This document shows positions 24,201 to 38,009 of a stretch of 64,000 nt of DNA, in pieces. This stretch comes from Clavelina lepadiformis (lineage: Eukaryota > Chordata > Ascidiacea > Aplousobranchia > Clavelinidae). The notes under the pieces are model-generated. The model saw nothing but the letters and a program-made list of their open reading frames with translations, did no database searches and was not told where the DNA came from. The stretch's first letter is position 1. Each line of letters opens with the position of its first letter. The stretch covers positions 5,148,501 to 5,212,500 of the forward strand of contig NC_135247.1 in NCBI RefSeq assembly GCF_947623445.1, written 5' to 3'. The translations under genes and the position numbers were made by a program.

Positions 24201-27200
24201 AATATGTCGGTGAGTACGTTTGATAGACGCCAATAGACTCATGTTATTTACTATTTGTGCACAACCTTGTCCAGAATAAATGAAAATTATATTTTTTGTA
24301 CAGGTCTCGATTATACCTTCAGAAGAATAGATTCTATCGGATATTATTTGGATTGGAATAATGTAATTTTTGAAAGAGACGCCATTGGTTACTCAATAGC
24401 ACTAGTGATTGTAGGACTTGCTTTGGGTTGGGGGGCTCTCGTGTTGATTACCTTATTTCTTTGGTTTCCTAAACAGAATCGTTTGGAAAGGTAAGGCTGA
24501 TGAATTTCTATTGGCAGACAATTTAAGAGTATGCCTGCGTATTCGTGGAACATATAGCACGATAAACTTGACATAAAAAGTTATTTGTTTCTGGTATAAA
24601 CTGACTGACTAAGGGTAGGGCAAGTAAGACTGTTTGAAATTGCATGTAACATCTGGCAGAATGGAAGTTTTATTTGTAAAACCTCTGTACGGAGGGCCAT
24701 TAATCGATCAAGTTCTCATGCTAAATCGACGTCAGTGGGAACAACTCTACACAGAAAATCGCAAAAAGAAGGAAGCAGAAGAAGAAAAAAAGCAGAGTGC
24801 AAAATCAGAAAGGTGATGTTTTATGCGTAACTAGCCTACACAGTGATTTTTATCAACTGCAAGTCGTATAAGTAATATACAATTTTAAAAAGGAGCGCTG
24901 ATTAAAATGTAATCGTTAGGTGGATCCCTACATATTGTTAAAGATTGCTCTCTCTAAACTTAACTGAACTGTTCAGATCTTCCAACAGAGGAAGTTCACG
25001 TCGTAAAATGTCGCGACGCTTTACAGTCAAGCGCACTTCGAAATTTGTACCTCAGCTTTTTTTGTGCGCGACTATGTGGCATGAAACGGAACAGGAAATG
25101 ACGCAAATTTTGACTTCAATTATGAGGTAAACATCAATCATAAGAATATTTTTGAGCATTGCAAGGGTCAACTTTATAACAAGAACTTTTACACAGACTT
25201 GATAAAGATCAGGGCAGTAGAAGAGCTTTCTCGCAAACAGACGATGATTTTTACAACTTTCAAGTGCATGTCATGTTTGATGACGCAATGGAAAGAACTC
25301 CTGACAATTCCGAAATAAAGACAAACAAATGGGTCCATCAACTGTGTGAACTAATTCCGGTCGCAGCGAAGTAAATTGTTTAGCTTCTTCGCAAATTATA
25401 GAGTACAATGTATAACAAATGCGTGGCAAATCCGCTTTAAAATGAATTTTTCAACGATATGTCTTCTTGTCTAGCAAAGTGGAATTGGGAAAAGGATACG
25501 ATCTTCCTTCACCAATCATTTTTCCCACTCCTTATGGAGGAAGGTTAGAGTTCATTTTGCCATATGGAAATCTCATGGTGGTACACCTCAAAGACAAAGA
25601 AAAGATAAGGTTTGTTTACAAAGTAGCCCTCGCTTGTAGATATGTTGTTAACAAGAAGCAGTCGTGACGCTATAACCTTGCTGTAAATAGCAGAGTTCAC
25701 CGTTGCCCGGTTATAAGGTTATTTGTTATTAATTCGTGTCCAAAGTACTAATAAAAAATCTTAAGTAACACGTCGATTTTTTATGCCGTTATCAAGTGAA
25801 GAGTTTGATGACAATAATTAATCACAATTGAATCAAACGCATTTTTGTGTTGAAAGATTTTTGTCCATTAAGCAATTGATGACGGTGCGCTATGAAGAGC
25901 AAAAAAGAATGTCCAATTTTCCAGTCAAAATAAATGTATTTTTAACGGCTTACGTGTTGTTCACAGGCATAGAAAGCGCTGGTCACAATGTATGTACATG
26001 TACTACGTACTGGGCTACCTCCAAGCAGAAAAGAAAGCCTACAAGCTTGAGGATGTGTTTTTATTAGCTCTTGATGGGGATGTAGATTTTCAACCTAACG
26101 CCGTGTTACTTTTGCTTGATCGAATGAAAAGAAATCCTGACGTTGGCGCCGCATGTGGAAGAATCCATCCAACAGGTACTGACCAATAAAAATGCATATG
26201 CCGATAACAAAAAAGATAATCTTGATAAAAGTTATTTTGCGACTAACGCGTCGGTTTATGTCTAGGTTCCGGACCCGTTGTTTGGTTTCAAAAATTTGAA
26301 TACGCGGTGGGTCACTGGCTTCAAAAAACGGCAGAACACGTATTAGGCTGTGTGCTTTGTAGCCCTGGATGTTTTAGTATGTTTCGAGGAGAGGCTTTGG
26401 TTGATGTTAATGTGATGAACAAGTATACGACAAAAGCAACGGAGGCCATTCATTACGTGCAGTGGGATCAAGGTAAAATAAAGCAAAATCGCTCAGCGAA
26501 ATAACTGAAAACCAAACAGTTATACGCAAATAAAATTTTACGGTTTGCCACAGTAAAGTAAAGCTAAAATCGTAAAAACCAATAAAGAAAAGACAGCATG
26601 TTTAACTTGGACTAACATTTTTTATATCTGTATATTAAACTTTTAGTTATGTCGTCACGGAAAGAGAGTTTGTGATACTTTGCGACATTTCACGATCACA
26701 GCGCAATTTCACGTGTTTGTCGACAAACTTTTTAATGTTTGCGAAAGTGCGTCACTGCCAATTTGCTTTTCGTAATAGGAGAAGATCGTTGGCTGTGCAC
26801 TCTACTTTTGAAACAAGGATGGAGAATCGAGTACAGCGCTGCGTCAGATTCATTTACGTTTGCTCCCGAGGATTTCAAGGAATTTTACAATCAGAGAAGG
26901 AGGTAAATTTGTACCGATTCAGTACAGAACTTTGTGACATCACTGCTCGTTATTTGTTCATGAGCATGTGTTTTATTGCGCTGTAACTACAACGGTTAGC
27001 ACCCTAACTTTTACTTCGGACAGTTAATGGCGAAAAATAAACAATACAATACACTTTATCTTTGCATTAATATTAAAAGATGGGGCCCATCTACTATGGC
27101 AAACATTTTTGACATCCTGCTGGACGCCAGCCTAGCTGTGAAAAACAACAAATATATTTCCTGGGGTTACATTTCATATCAGGTATGTCGTATATTTCGG

Positions 27201-30200
27201 GAAAGGTTGAATGGGAGTAAATTCACGAAAGTGTCTCTTTTATCTTTAAATATGTATTTTCAGGTTGGACTCATGGCTTCGTCAATTCTTGGTCCAGCTA
27301 CCGTTGTGATGATTGTACAGGGGGCTTATCAGTACGTTTTTAGGTGGACTGCTCCTGTTGCCTTGTTGGTGTCATTAATACCAGTCATCATTTTCATCAT
27401 TCTGTGTTACACAACGTCAGCTAACACACAGGTAAAACAGGGCGATGTGTAACTCCATTCTGTTCAGCATCTTCCCGAACGTTTAAACAAATGCGACTTT
27501 CAATAATTTAATTAAAATGCTCGTCATGAGACATGAATCGAGGAGAAAATAGATACGTGCATTCCCAGAATCAAGGTGTTGACCTTATCAATCATTGGTA
27601 GACCAGACGCCCTTCGAAAAGCTAGCAGCCTGTATTCATATTTAAATAACTTGCGTAAAATGTTTAAACAAGTGATGTGAAACTAATTTATGTGACGCAA
27701 TAAAGTTTGTTAAAAGTCAATAAAGCACGCCGTAAAGTCATAAATCTGTTTGATATTGACAAAATTTTCATAATAGCAACGTTAAAAAATGTTTTGCACC
27801 AGGTTTTACATCTAGATTCAACATCATATAAATTATGCTACGAGCTACCATGTTGTGGCGATATTAAAATCCTGCCGTACGTTACATGCTCCACCTAAAT
27901 AGAATTACCCAAAGCACAAGGATATTAGATTATAGATCGGGGCTTGGGATGTTGACGCAAGAACTTTAATTCAAACGTTTTTTCAATAAAGAAGGTGCTA
28001 AATATAGCCGCCAAACCGAAAGTTGTGTGATTGGAGTTCAATCAATTCCACAACTATAAAAATGCCACAATGCCCAAGTAGAGCCTGAGAGAAACCACAA
28101 TCTTTTCAGAGACGAACAAAAGAACACAAAACTTCCAACTAAGCACAGCGGTTTCGTTGGACTATCGTTCTTATGCTAACTCAGCACTAAAAATCTGTAG
28201 CGGGCTACTTTATAGCAATTGACATTATTAACTCGTTTATAACATCGGATGTCTGCAGAAGTATATCATATTACGTCAAAACAAACGTAGGTGATATTTA
28301 CATAGGCGTGGCCCAACAAGACGTACAAGCCTTTGATAACGTGACTTACATAAGCCAGAAATTGTTTTGTGAAAGCATAAGCAAAAAAATAATGTAGCCT
28401 TCCAGTAGGTCAGCAACATTCCATTGTTGTTTACGAGCAGTAGCAAATAGAACCAACTTTTTTTTGCCAGCTTCGTAACGCTTGCACAGAAAATGTTGAC
28501 ATAATCTCCCTTGCTGCATTGTAAAATTAATTTTATTTTAAACTTAGGTGGCGGTTGCGGGAATCCTTACGATAATCTATGCCTTGGTGATGATGGCTGT
28601 TATAGTGGGAGTGATAGGATCAATGGCAACTGATGGTGAAGTGATAAGACAAAATATTTAACTTTTATCAACCAATTATTTTCATCAAATCACACATTGA
28701 AACTGGTTGATGTGAAACAATCTACAAAATATTCGGAATTTGGACAACTAAACCGGTTTGTTACATTTCAGTGTTATTTTCCCCCAACAATTTGTTCATG
28801 ATATTGTTGATTGGATTATACGGACTGACTGGAATTTTACACCCACAAGAGATGATGTGTTTGCTTCACGGAATCCTCTACTATCTTTGTGTTCCATCTG
28901 CTTTCATCTTTCTCATGGTATATAGGTGAGCAATACTAGCAAATAACTCACCTTCTTCACTGTGCTTATTACATTGTTATTGCTTGGTAGGCTACTTGAA
29001 AAAATGGGTAAAATGTTGTATCTTTCAGCTTGACCAATATGAACAACGTATCGTGGGGTACAAGAGAAACAAAGAAGGTTGGCCCAGATCCTGACGAAAC
29101 AAATCAACAAGCTCTCGAGGTTGGCATATGAAAGTACTCATAATAGAAATAATCATCGGCATGACTTCACTGTGTTCTTCATATGGCAAAATTAAAGCCC
29201 CAATATTCATTCGTTTCACGCTAAGCACGGTATCATTTTTGCAGAACGTTTCACAGAAACCAGGCAAAAATATGCAGTTTGGAGGCAGTGTCTACGATGC
29301 ACCCAAGACCGCCGAAGGGTACTACAGTTGCGGTCTGGGCTATGTGTGTCAGTGCGCTTTCTGTATTCAACCTACACCGGCCTACCAACCAGTGCCACAA
29401 CAACCTCCACCGCAACCGTTGCAGCGACAGCCATCGCACAAACCATCGATACGTCGTCGTCCAACCCTGCAAAACATGCAAGGCCGTCAATCAACTTACA
29501 AAAAGTACAGTGCAGCCAAAGTCCAACAAATTTCCGGTAACTATGAATCAGAACAAATTTCTTCTGCAACAAAGTTACTGTAGCGAGTTAGCAAAACAAA
29601 AACAGTAGTAAAAATAATAATAATGAAAATAATCATGATAATAATAATACAGTAATAATAATAGCATTTATACGGATAAAAAAGAAAGAAATTGGTATCA
29701 CCATATAAGACTTTCAAAGTTTAGATTTTCATTTTGTGAAAAGTTTTGGAGAAAATTGCGAACGAGCGCCATCAGTTGATTCCTTTTTTAAATTCCCTGA
29801 CGGGATAAACCGATAAAGCATGCTGCGTGGCAAAAGGTTTTGTTGTTTCTGGAAAGAAAATACTATACCAAAGCACAGAAAACAAATTTTAAGAACAATT
29901 TAGAACGCAGTAACTTTCTGCAGTTTTTCAAACTGGTTTGAATGTGGTGGTGTAGGGTTTGAACATGTTAAATAAATTGTTTTTGCACAAACAGGATTAG
30001 AGCCAGAAGAGATTGAACGACGCTTAAGCCACCGAATGTCACTGTCACAGCTTCGAAGGATTAGCTCCAAAATGGGACCAGGACAAGAGAGTATATCAAC
30101 TTCAAGGCTAAGGAGAATCTCAAGGTCAGAGAATTGCACGAAACTTGTATTACTTGTATTACTTGTATTACCTGTATTACTTAAATTAATTCCTAAAATA

Positions 30201-32449
30201 AATGAACATATACTTCAAAATTTAAGTTACTAACAAAGGCGTTGTTAACGTCCCAAGATAATAAAACAGGGGATTCAGCGTATACTATTCCAAATATTAA
30301 TCCATATGCGAACACAATGTTGCAGTCAACGACGAAGATTTTCCAGGAGGAGTACACAACAACACGTACCAGAAACTTCGAGAACTATGTCCGAATCTGC
30401 CAGGCAACTGACGGATGAATTAAGAGCAGAGGTAAAATCACTCATAACTACTTACAGTTGCAACGTAACAAAGATTTTAAATTAAACGTGGTAATATTCG
30501 TCAGGAGGATGCTTTCAGTGACGACGACTTCGATGAAAACGTCGATTTGGATCGGATGCAGGAAGAGGAAGAAGAAATGCTTTACTGGCTCATTGAGGGT
30601 CCGCTCGAAGATGGTGTGATCGAGTAAGTATAGAGCAATTAGAACAAGGTGTTATCTTATAAAATAAAGATCGGTAACGTGCATGGAAATGTAAATAAAA
30701 GATGATCAAGAAATAAAACATGATATTTGCTTCATTAGGTACTTGGACAACGACGAAAGAGATTTCTGGAAGTATCTCATAGAGAAGTATCTATATCCAC
30801 TCGTAGAGGACAAAGCAGAAAAAGCAAGAATAAAATGTAAGTGTATAATAAAAACATCAATTGATGTAAAATAAAATCAACTTGTACGTGATATCTTACT
30901 TCAATGGATTTTACCAGCAAACCTGATTGACCTGAGGAACAAAATGACGGGAGCATACTTTCTCGCCAATGCGCTTTGGCTAATCTTGAACTTTGCACTA
31001 CAGTTGACTATCACTGACATTGCCATAGTATTCTACATCGCAGGAGCCAGACTTGAAGTACACAAAACTTTTGACATTTAAACTTAATAAGGGCATGTTG
31101 CTAAATACTTGTTGTATTGATATTTCTGTGATGTTGCAGGTGAACCCGGTACAATTCGCATTCTTGATATTCTTCCTTATCATCTTGCTCATCCAGTTTT
31201 CATGCATGTTAATGCATAGGTATGCATTGTATGTAATCTATGTTTTAGAGTTTTAATGCAAAAAGAGGAAAATGCATACGATTAATAAACTCTGAAACAG
31301 ACATGAGAAACTTAAGCATCTGTAAGCTATATCCAATACGAACTTCAATTTCAAGTAAAAAGTTAATACTTGACATGCTTCATTTTAAGTTGTCAAAGTT
31401 TCGGAAATTTATCAAAAGTCTTATTTTGTTACTGCAGATGGTCAACCGCGCTTCATCTTCTCGCAGTTACTTCACTCGAATGGAACGACGCTAGACATGG
31501 AATAAAGAATGTATCAAACAAAGATGTATGCCATTTAACAAAATAAGATATCACGATGTTAAGTACTTCCGTAATCGTCATTTAAAAGAAGAACATAACA
31601 TTTATGCTAAATCAGCGACTGCAAAATTTCTATGTTTTACCAATGTAATGGAGATCTTTCTTCACGTATGCTAGACTTTCATATAAATTTTAGATTGAAG
31701 TTAGAGATAGGCAAGAAAAATTCAAAGCCAAAGCGAAACAAAACGGCAGAATTAGAGGAAGCGGCCAGCATGATCCTGACATGGGACTGGGCAATCCTCC
31801 TGAAGGAAACAACTTCACCTTCCATAGACAAAGGTATAAGATTAGAATGAGCAGCTCATGTATGCTTACATTTTAAAATAATAATACGACCAACACATTT
31901 AAGCGTTATTTTCTTGCAGTGATCTCGGTGAAGATAATCCTACTTATGACACCATTGGAGTTGAACCAGGTGAATGCGATTCATCGGACACTGATAGTTT
32001 TTCTGACAATGCTTACCAGACAATACCAAAAGCTGTAAACAACCCTGCCAATAGACTATTTGCAACAACGAAAGACAAGTACGACTTACAATTTCTACAA
32101 ACACGCGATGTCCATGCAAAAAAATGGTCTTGACCCTATGATTGTTATCAAATGAACTTTTTCATTTAGGTACACACCTACCGGCACCGACGATATCAGG
32201 CAACCAAAATTAAGTACAGCGATCGAAATGGAGCATTTTAGTAGCGATGCGTCTTCGCAGAACGGTCTTATCCCTAATAGTACAGGGACCAAGAACTTTG
32301 CGTTCGGAAAAGCTTTGGATGAGCTAATGGACAAGCGCATGCACAAAGCGCAAGTGCACCTTCAGCCATCAAATGATCCAAAATCTGGAGGAGTTCGATT
32401 TGCGGAAACAAGTGACAACGGAAATGAAAATGGAAACACTTCTCTATAA
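21221..32449 (+). CDS. CHS: Chitin synthase copy 2 (31 exons)
   Basis: Metazoan chitin synthase, paralogue of the upstream gene, same orientation. Exons: 21221-21294, 22381-22537, 22660-22872, 22988-23218, 23403-23508, 23570-23909, 23983-24209, 24304-24490, 24660-24812, 24989-25126, 25197-25370, 25475-25609, 25967-26175, 26266-26472, 26779-26902, 27080-27182, 27264-27431, 28548-28635, 28772-28925, 29029-29119, 29245-29536, 29995-30124, 30326-30431, 30505-30623, 30739-30836, 30918-31057, 31140-31219, 31438-31525, 31694-31833, 31920-32078, 32170-32449; 4,911 nt, 1,636 aa. The short first exon (acidic, 24 codons) begins at the first ATG of the frame. Catalytic marks: CATMWHETEQEM (about 595), LALDGDVDF (about 748), GEDRW (about 851), QRRRW (about 891); then NVSWGTRE (about 1070). 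After the cluster SCGLGYVCQCAFC comes a Pro/Gln-rich stretch and an Arg-rich linker with several RRxS sites, then two membrane helices and a hydrophilic cytosolic tail. Exon 28 could instead end at 31510. The exon 20 donor (GTTGGC) is weak but keeps phase. Confidence 0.92.
29608..29666. repeat. AAT-rich microsatellite in chs2 intron 21
   Basis: Imperfect ATA/AAT triplets run in tandem inside an intron, with no sign of function. Confidence 0.8.
30145..30183. repeat. 9-bp tandem repeat TTGTATTAC in chs2 intron 22
   Basis: About four near-identical 9-bp units lie in tandem a few bases after the exon 22 donor. Confidence 0.8.
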
Positions 32450-34523
32450 CTCCAAACCAAATGTTTAAAACGAACACTGTTGCTATATACTATATAGTAT
32501 ACCATTGCGCTTTGGCGAGACGATTGTAATGCACGTTACTTTAATATTACAGTAGACCTAATATCACATAGAATAGTATCATGTACAAGTATACAGAAAT
32601 GGCACAAAATAATCTTAAAAGCATTAACTCTGTAATATAGCAACATGCAATGACGTAAAATTAACCAGTTTCTCGTAACTACTGTAGATTGGTGTATTAA
32701 TGGCATACATCTAAGGCCATTAGCAACTATGGTGCTTTCGGACCAGACTCGTCCGTTACACCTTAATTTAAGTTACCGATTTTATGCATAAAATGCGAGC
32801 ATTGCAGTTACACAGGTCGTCCTTATCTAATGTCTCTAGTAGGGTATCCTAATGGTGTATATAATCAATCTTTTGGCACCGGTAGATCAAGTTCTCTTAT
32901 AAGCTTATTACATTTTTAGTATGTTTATACAGTATTAACCATGGCGCAATCACAAGTAGAATAAAATATTGCCTCATGCGGAATCAATCAATTTATCGCG
33001 CAATGCTAAGTATGCTTCAGTCTTTCAAGAGCTCATTTTAGCAACGGCTGCCAATCAGAAAGATAAAGAAACAGACTAAACCTTTATCAATTTTACCGTG
33101 CAGCAGTCCCCAATCTCAAAATACTTCTATTGTGCTACTGTTTTTTACTAGTAAATTTTTTCTCCTTATATTGTAAAATAGTTATGATAAACTGTAACTT
33201 ACTTAATTATATTTTGTTCCAATGCTTTATGATTACTATAGGCGGATCTCTAAAGCCTAAAGCCTAATGCTGAAATTAAATTGCGAAGCTACTTAAGTCT
33301 GCTAACGTTATGACTTCAAGGGTTGTAGTAAAATAAATAACCATTCAATTAAATAAACGGGGTTACGTAAAGTTACACGTAGGCTACGTAGCATATGTCA
33401 GTTTTGTACGCTGCACTGGACCATATACGCTATAAAATGCATATTTCAAGACGAAAAGGGCTTTGAAGCAATTATTAGAAGTGAATGCAGAAACTCGGAT
33501 TATGCTTCAACCGACCCACAAGTATGTTTACTGGACTAGTAGAATCAGTTATTCCAAGAATGTCGCTTAATATTTTATGACATTTTGTTCGCTGTAGCGA
33601 AGTGATCTTAGCCGACTTATGTTATAGCTCACTGTAGCGATCTTACGCTTTCCGTGTCACTTGTGTGGTTTACCTGTTAGATATAGGGCTTGAGATTTCT
33701 ATTCGGTTAATAGCCACTTATGGGTTATAGCTGCTAAACACTAAAAACTTTTGTTCGTCTTCAACAGAAAAGATGGTGTGCACAGTGCAGACCATATGAT
33801 AATGGTCTCTGATGCTGATTTTATTGCCTAACTCAAATTAGGATACGTCATTTAGGACCCGAATTGTTTTTGGCAGGGTCAGCCAGTGTTTTGATCCCAC
33901 CTTTTCTATAACACTTGCACTTAGGTATAAATCTTTATGGTGTTCCAGTTACTAGTAACTGAACCGATTAAATTTTGACCTAAGCTGTTTTTCAAAATAC
34001 TCTATAGTATAGAGTAGAGTATAGAGTATGCATATATGTATAGAGTCTATACATTATAACATTAACTGGACAGGGGCAATCGCTACCGCGCACTTCCAAC
34101 AATATATGAGCTTGTTTTCATTTTGTATGCTAAAGGTCGGAGAGAATCAGGCCATAGCAACATTATCACCAACTTGTCTTTAAGCTAACTCAATTTACAT
34201 TTTTGATGTCAAAAATGTTACATTGCATAAGTTACGTTGTTTATTATGTAAAGTATAAAAATAAAGTCACGGGTAATAAATAAAACAAATCTATGAATTT
34301 ATAATAAGGTATTGCTCAAGCAAAATCTGGGGTTTTTCGCACCTGTCCTTGCCACGCACTACAAACCCTTCTTTTGCTGCATATCATGACAATACCACTC
34401 AGACCAAAAGACCAAGATCAACAAGCGCAATCAATTGATCGGAAACGCAAAACCAATCAAGCCTGCCCCTTGGCGTTCCATCAAAATAAAAACTGCTTGA
34501 AGTTTGAAGAGCTGGAGAAGTCA
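32450..34523. other. Spacer between convergent chs2 and the olfactomedin gene
   Basis: There is no coding similarity. The first AATAAA downstream of chs2 is at 32960-32965 and is a candidate poly(A) signal. A short TATAGAGTA-type low-complexity tract lies near 34001-34050. Otherwise nothing is recognised. Confidence 0.45.
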
Positions 34524-37500
34524 TCAGAAGGTAACATCGTATGTGACCAGGTATCCTTTATCATAGGCGTAAAATTTCCTTTCCTTGTGGTTGTAGTCAA
34601 GCATGGTTAGATAATGATACCTGAAATTATCAAATAAACTTTGCATCTCAACTTTTGATTCAATATTTCCCAAGGCTGGGTATCTCTGGCTCAGAAAAAA
34701 AAAAACAACAAAACAACTACAACGGAGAATAAAAGGGTAAATGTAATTGTTCAAAAACAGAAAATTGTTTTGGAATCTTGCATTATTTTTTTCTACAATG
34801 GTATATAGTAGCTTACATTCTAAAACTTACTTGAGAAAAATTGGTAAGTTTGGTTTAAAGGTTTTGTTGGTAGCGGAGTCAAACGCTATATGTAGACGGG
34901 TGGTGGAACTATCATGACGTTGAATCGCATATAACACGGCGTTCGCTATAAAAGCGTTTCCCACAGAACGCTTTGGAATTTTGGTTTTCCACGTTTTAAG
35001 GATCTGTAACGATTAAACGATTTACAGTAAAGCAGAAAATGTAATAAGATTTAAAAATGCAACTTATAGCAGAAAAATCATGCTCAGCTCTTACGCAAGT
35101 ACAACAAGAAAATTTTAAACAAATGTTATTCTAAATAAGTCCTTATACGAATCTTAAATGATTCTAAAGTTAATCAAAACCATGCATTCGGATTGTTGCA
35201 AAGAAATAGGCGAAAGTTACTTGTTGCAATATTTGCAAAAGTTTATGATTGTATTACTTGTTGAAACGAGGACGGACGAATATAGTCACCAAAATAAATT
35301 GAAAATGGCGTACATAATTTCATAACGAAAACTTCAAATAGTCAAATTTATTTTGGCAATATATCCGATTATTATCTGTATGTAATAAAAACAGCAATTA
35401 CCAATTAACGGTTACAAAACGTAAAACACAGGCAGCCTACAAGCACCAATTTAAAACATACTAGAGCACGTTTGTATTTGCGAGGAGTCCAGTAAGCGGC
35501 AACTTCTGTTAGTATTCTCACTTGTGCTAACTTCTCTACCAGGCCCACAAAATGCGCGCATATTCCTGCAATTTAACTGCATTTTTCGGGAGCAAAGTTC
35601 TCCTCTGAGGTATCTTGCGATGAGAAAGAGCTTCGTTTTGTGACTGTGGGCGGAGCGAAGCGTGCACGTGACCCGTGGTTGATTTAATCAAAGCGTGTGT
35701 TCATACTTTAGAGAGAAGAATGTTGCGATTCCGTGATCGATGTTTGTTTAGAAATGCAGATCATTGGGAGATTGCAGTTTATTGATTTATGCGATTCACC
35801 GTTAAGAAAACAACCAGCGCTTCGAAATTCTGTATTTCACGTTACCAACTATCAGCACAGAAGCGAAAAAGATATCGAAAATAAATTACCAATTTCCGAT
35901 CAGTTGCAGCGAAGCAAGAAAAAGTAGTTACAATTTGGTTTCCACAAACCAAACATTTAAAAGTGAAGTACCATAACTTACTAACTCCATAACTAACTTG
36001 CATAACTTACGCACTTCATAGTGAAGATTTGGTTAAAAAGTTGTCATATAACTTCAGATTACCTCTAACGTATTAGAGTCCATTTGACTGATGACTATAT
36101 TCCAACGATTAGCTTTGGTCGAATAAATTACCCACAGACCGGTTTGGTCTATGGCAAAATCAATATCCGTGCTGCCACCCCACTTATACGGGCATTGGTT
36201 GCCGAAACCGGCATCAGGAAGTTCCCGTTGTATTATTGTTCTTTCTTCTTTGAATTCATATTTAATTAGTATGTTTGAGTTATACCTGAAGTGCAGAATG
36301 AAAAAGTATCAAAACCTCACCAAGCAAGGTCATAGTAGCATGCATATAACACCTTGCTGCTGGCTTACTTGCTGTAATAAATGCAGTCATCTAGCACCAC
36401 GTGTCCTGTTCCGCCCCAGTTGTAAGGTAACTTGTACTCACGATTCACTGTAGGATCGGTTTCGTTTTGGTACTGTTGGATAACGTTGTTGCTAAAAAAA
36501 TTTTCCATGACATATATTTTTCCTGAATTTGATGCAGGATCCTGGAAAGGAGCCCAATATTAAACTTCTGCAAAATCATCCAACATCTTCTCACAAAGCT
36601 TTTACATATTTGTTGGTAATCGATTATTTTTTGGTTACATAAAATGTACCTTCATCCAAGCCCCCAGTGGATGCGACATGTGCCTGAAAATAACCGGTTT
36701 TCTCACATCGGATATATAAAGTGAATTTTGCGGTTTTGGTAAATCGTTAAAGGTATTATTCCGAATCTGTGGATCAAAAATTATGCTTTGTCAACTACTG
36801 TATTGAAACACTTCTATCAAACTAGTGTTGTAGATTTTACGCATGCACTCTCTCCAGCTACAAACTTCAGACGTTTTGCACAAACAAACCAAATACAATA
36901 TTTAGCCAGAATGACAGGCTTTAGCCGCTTTATACGTCATGTTTATTGCAAAAGCCATACGTTTGCAAATAGAATCATGAATCTTTCCTATACGTCAACC
37001 CATTATTATCAATCTCGGCCTACCACGTAAGACTTATTCATTTCTGGAACAGTTAAAATACTCTCTAGCAAGGCTAAGTGCTAACAGTTTTTGCGTGCGA
37101 CAGGTTTGTATGAGTGACCCAACCTTGTCGTGATTCCCTTGAAAAGGCCATTTGTGGGCACTATAAATTTTACATATCTAAAACAATTTGGCCAATAACT
37201 AGCTATTATTCCAAATACAAAAATATCAAAAATAATGCGATCTTACGCTTGCTTTCAGCGACCGATGAAGTGGTATAGGTGAACTGTGAATGAGGTATTG
37301 ATTCTTTTCGCTTTTCTGTATGGTACACAAAAAAAATAATTTTACTTTTTCATTGCTACTAATTAGCTGTAAACTTCTGTATAAAAACAATAACTGCTTA
37401 AACTTAAAGCTTAAAATAATATGAAGCATAGTATCCAAGCGACCCGACTTCTTCTCAAAAGCAATGAAAAAAGCACCTTGCACAAAAACTAAACGTTAAA

Positions 37501-38009
37501 TTTATTGTGTATATGGTAAGACAATATCCAACAAAAAGTCGTAGAAAATTTTCAAAACGACGCAAGACAATACAACCGGTAACTTGTCGTGCGTGCTTAC
37601 CGTGCGCAAGTTGTTTGTAACATATCTTGATTCCATATTTATAACTTCAAATCTGTCAAACGATATTCGCGTCATTTTGCGTTGAGTGACAACCATTGAT
37701 GCTACACAGTACATAACCATCACAATCACTCCAAGCGAAAAGGATATCACGCTGGTCTACATAAAAATATTTTCATTAAAGAAATGTATACATCTAGTCT
37801 TGACTTTTTAAATATAGCTTGTGGCCGTTAAACCGATGTTGGCTTTGGCCTTCAAAACTAGCTTCAAAGGTTAAGCTTTTTTTCTAACCTTATCTCAAAA
37901 CGAATGATAGATAGTCCCTAATGTCATCAATAGACTTGGTTAAAGGTTGTTAAAATTACAATTTAATTACCTTAGTATACTGTATTACAACAACAATACA
38001 GTTAAACAT
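34524..38009 (-). CDS. Olfactomedin-domain type II membrane protein
   Basis: Exons on the minus strand, 5' to 3': 38009-37971 (tentative start, 13 codons), 37756-37601, 36766-36650, 36541-36369, 36285-36063, 35003-34831, 34683-34524; about 347 aa. The second exon encodes a hydrophobic anchor of about 20 residues followed by basic TQRKMTR, the layout of a signal-anchor protein. The rest is one olfactomedin domain: SHPLGAWMKDPA, GKIYVMENFF, YKLPYNWGGTGHVV, ELPDAGF, TGLWVIYSTKAN, PKRSVGNAFI and, near the end, YHYLTMLDYNHKERKFYAYD. These follow the order seen in olfactomedin, latrophilin and gliomedin/colmedin proteins. Unlike gliomedin, I see no collagen repeats between anchor and domain. The extracellular domain would mediate adhesion or matrix binding; that role is inferred from the family. 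The internal exons are sure, the first exon is not. Confidence 0.88.

Noticed and set aside
29251-29608. Several overlapping open frames on both strands
   Set aside because: They are shadows of chs2 exon 21, whose frame is fixed by both splice phases.
34374-34610. Plus-strand open frame of 78 codons
   Set aside because: It lies antisense to the last olfactomedin exon and has no similarity of its own.
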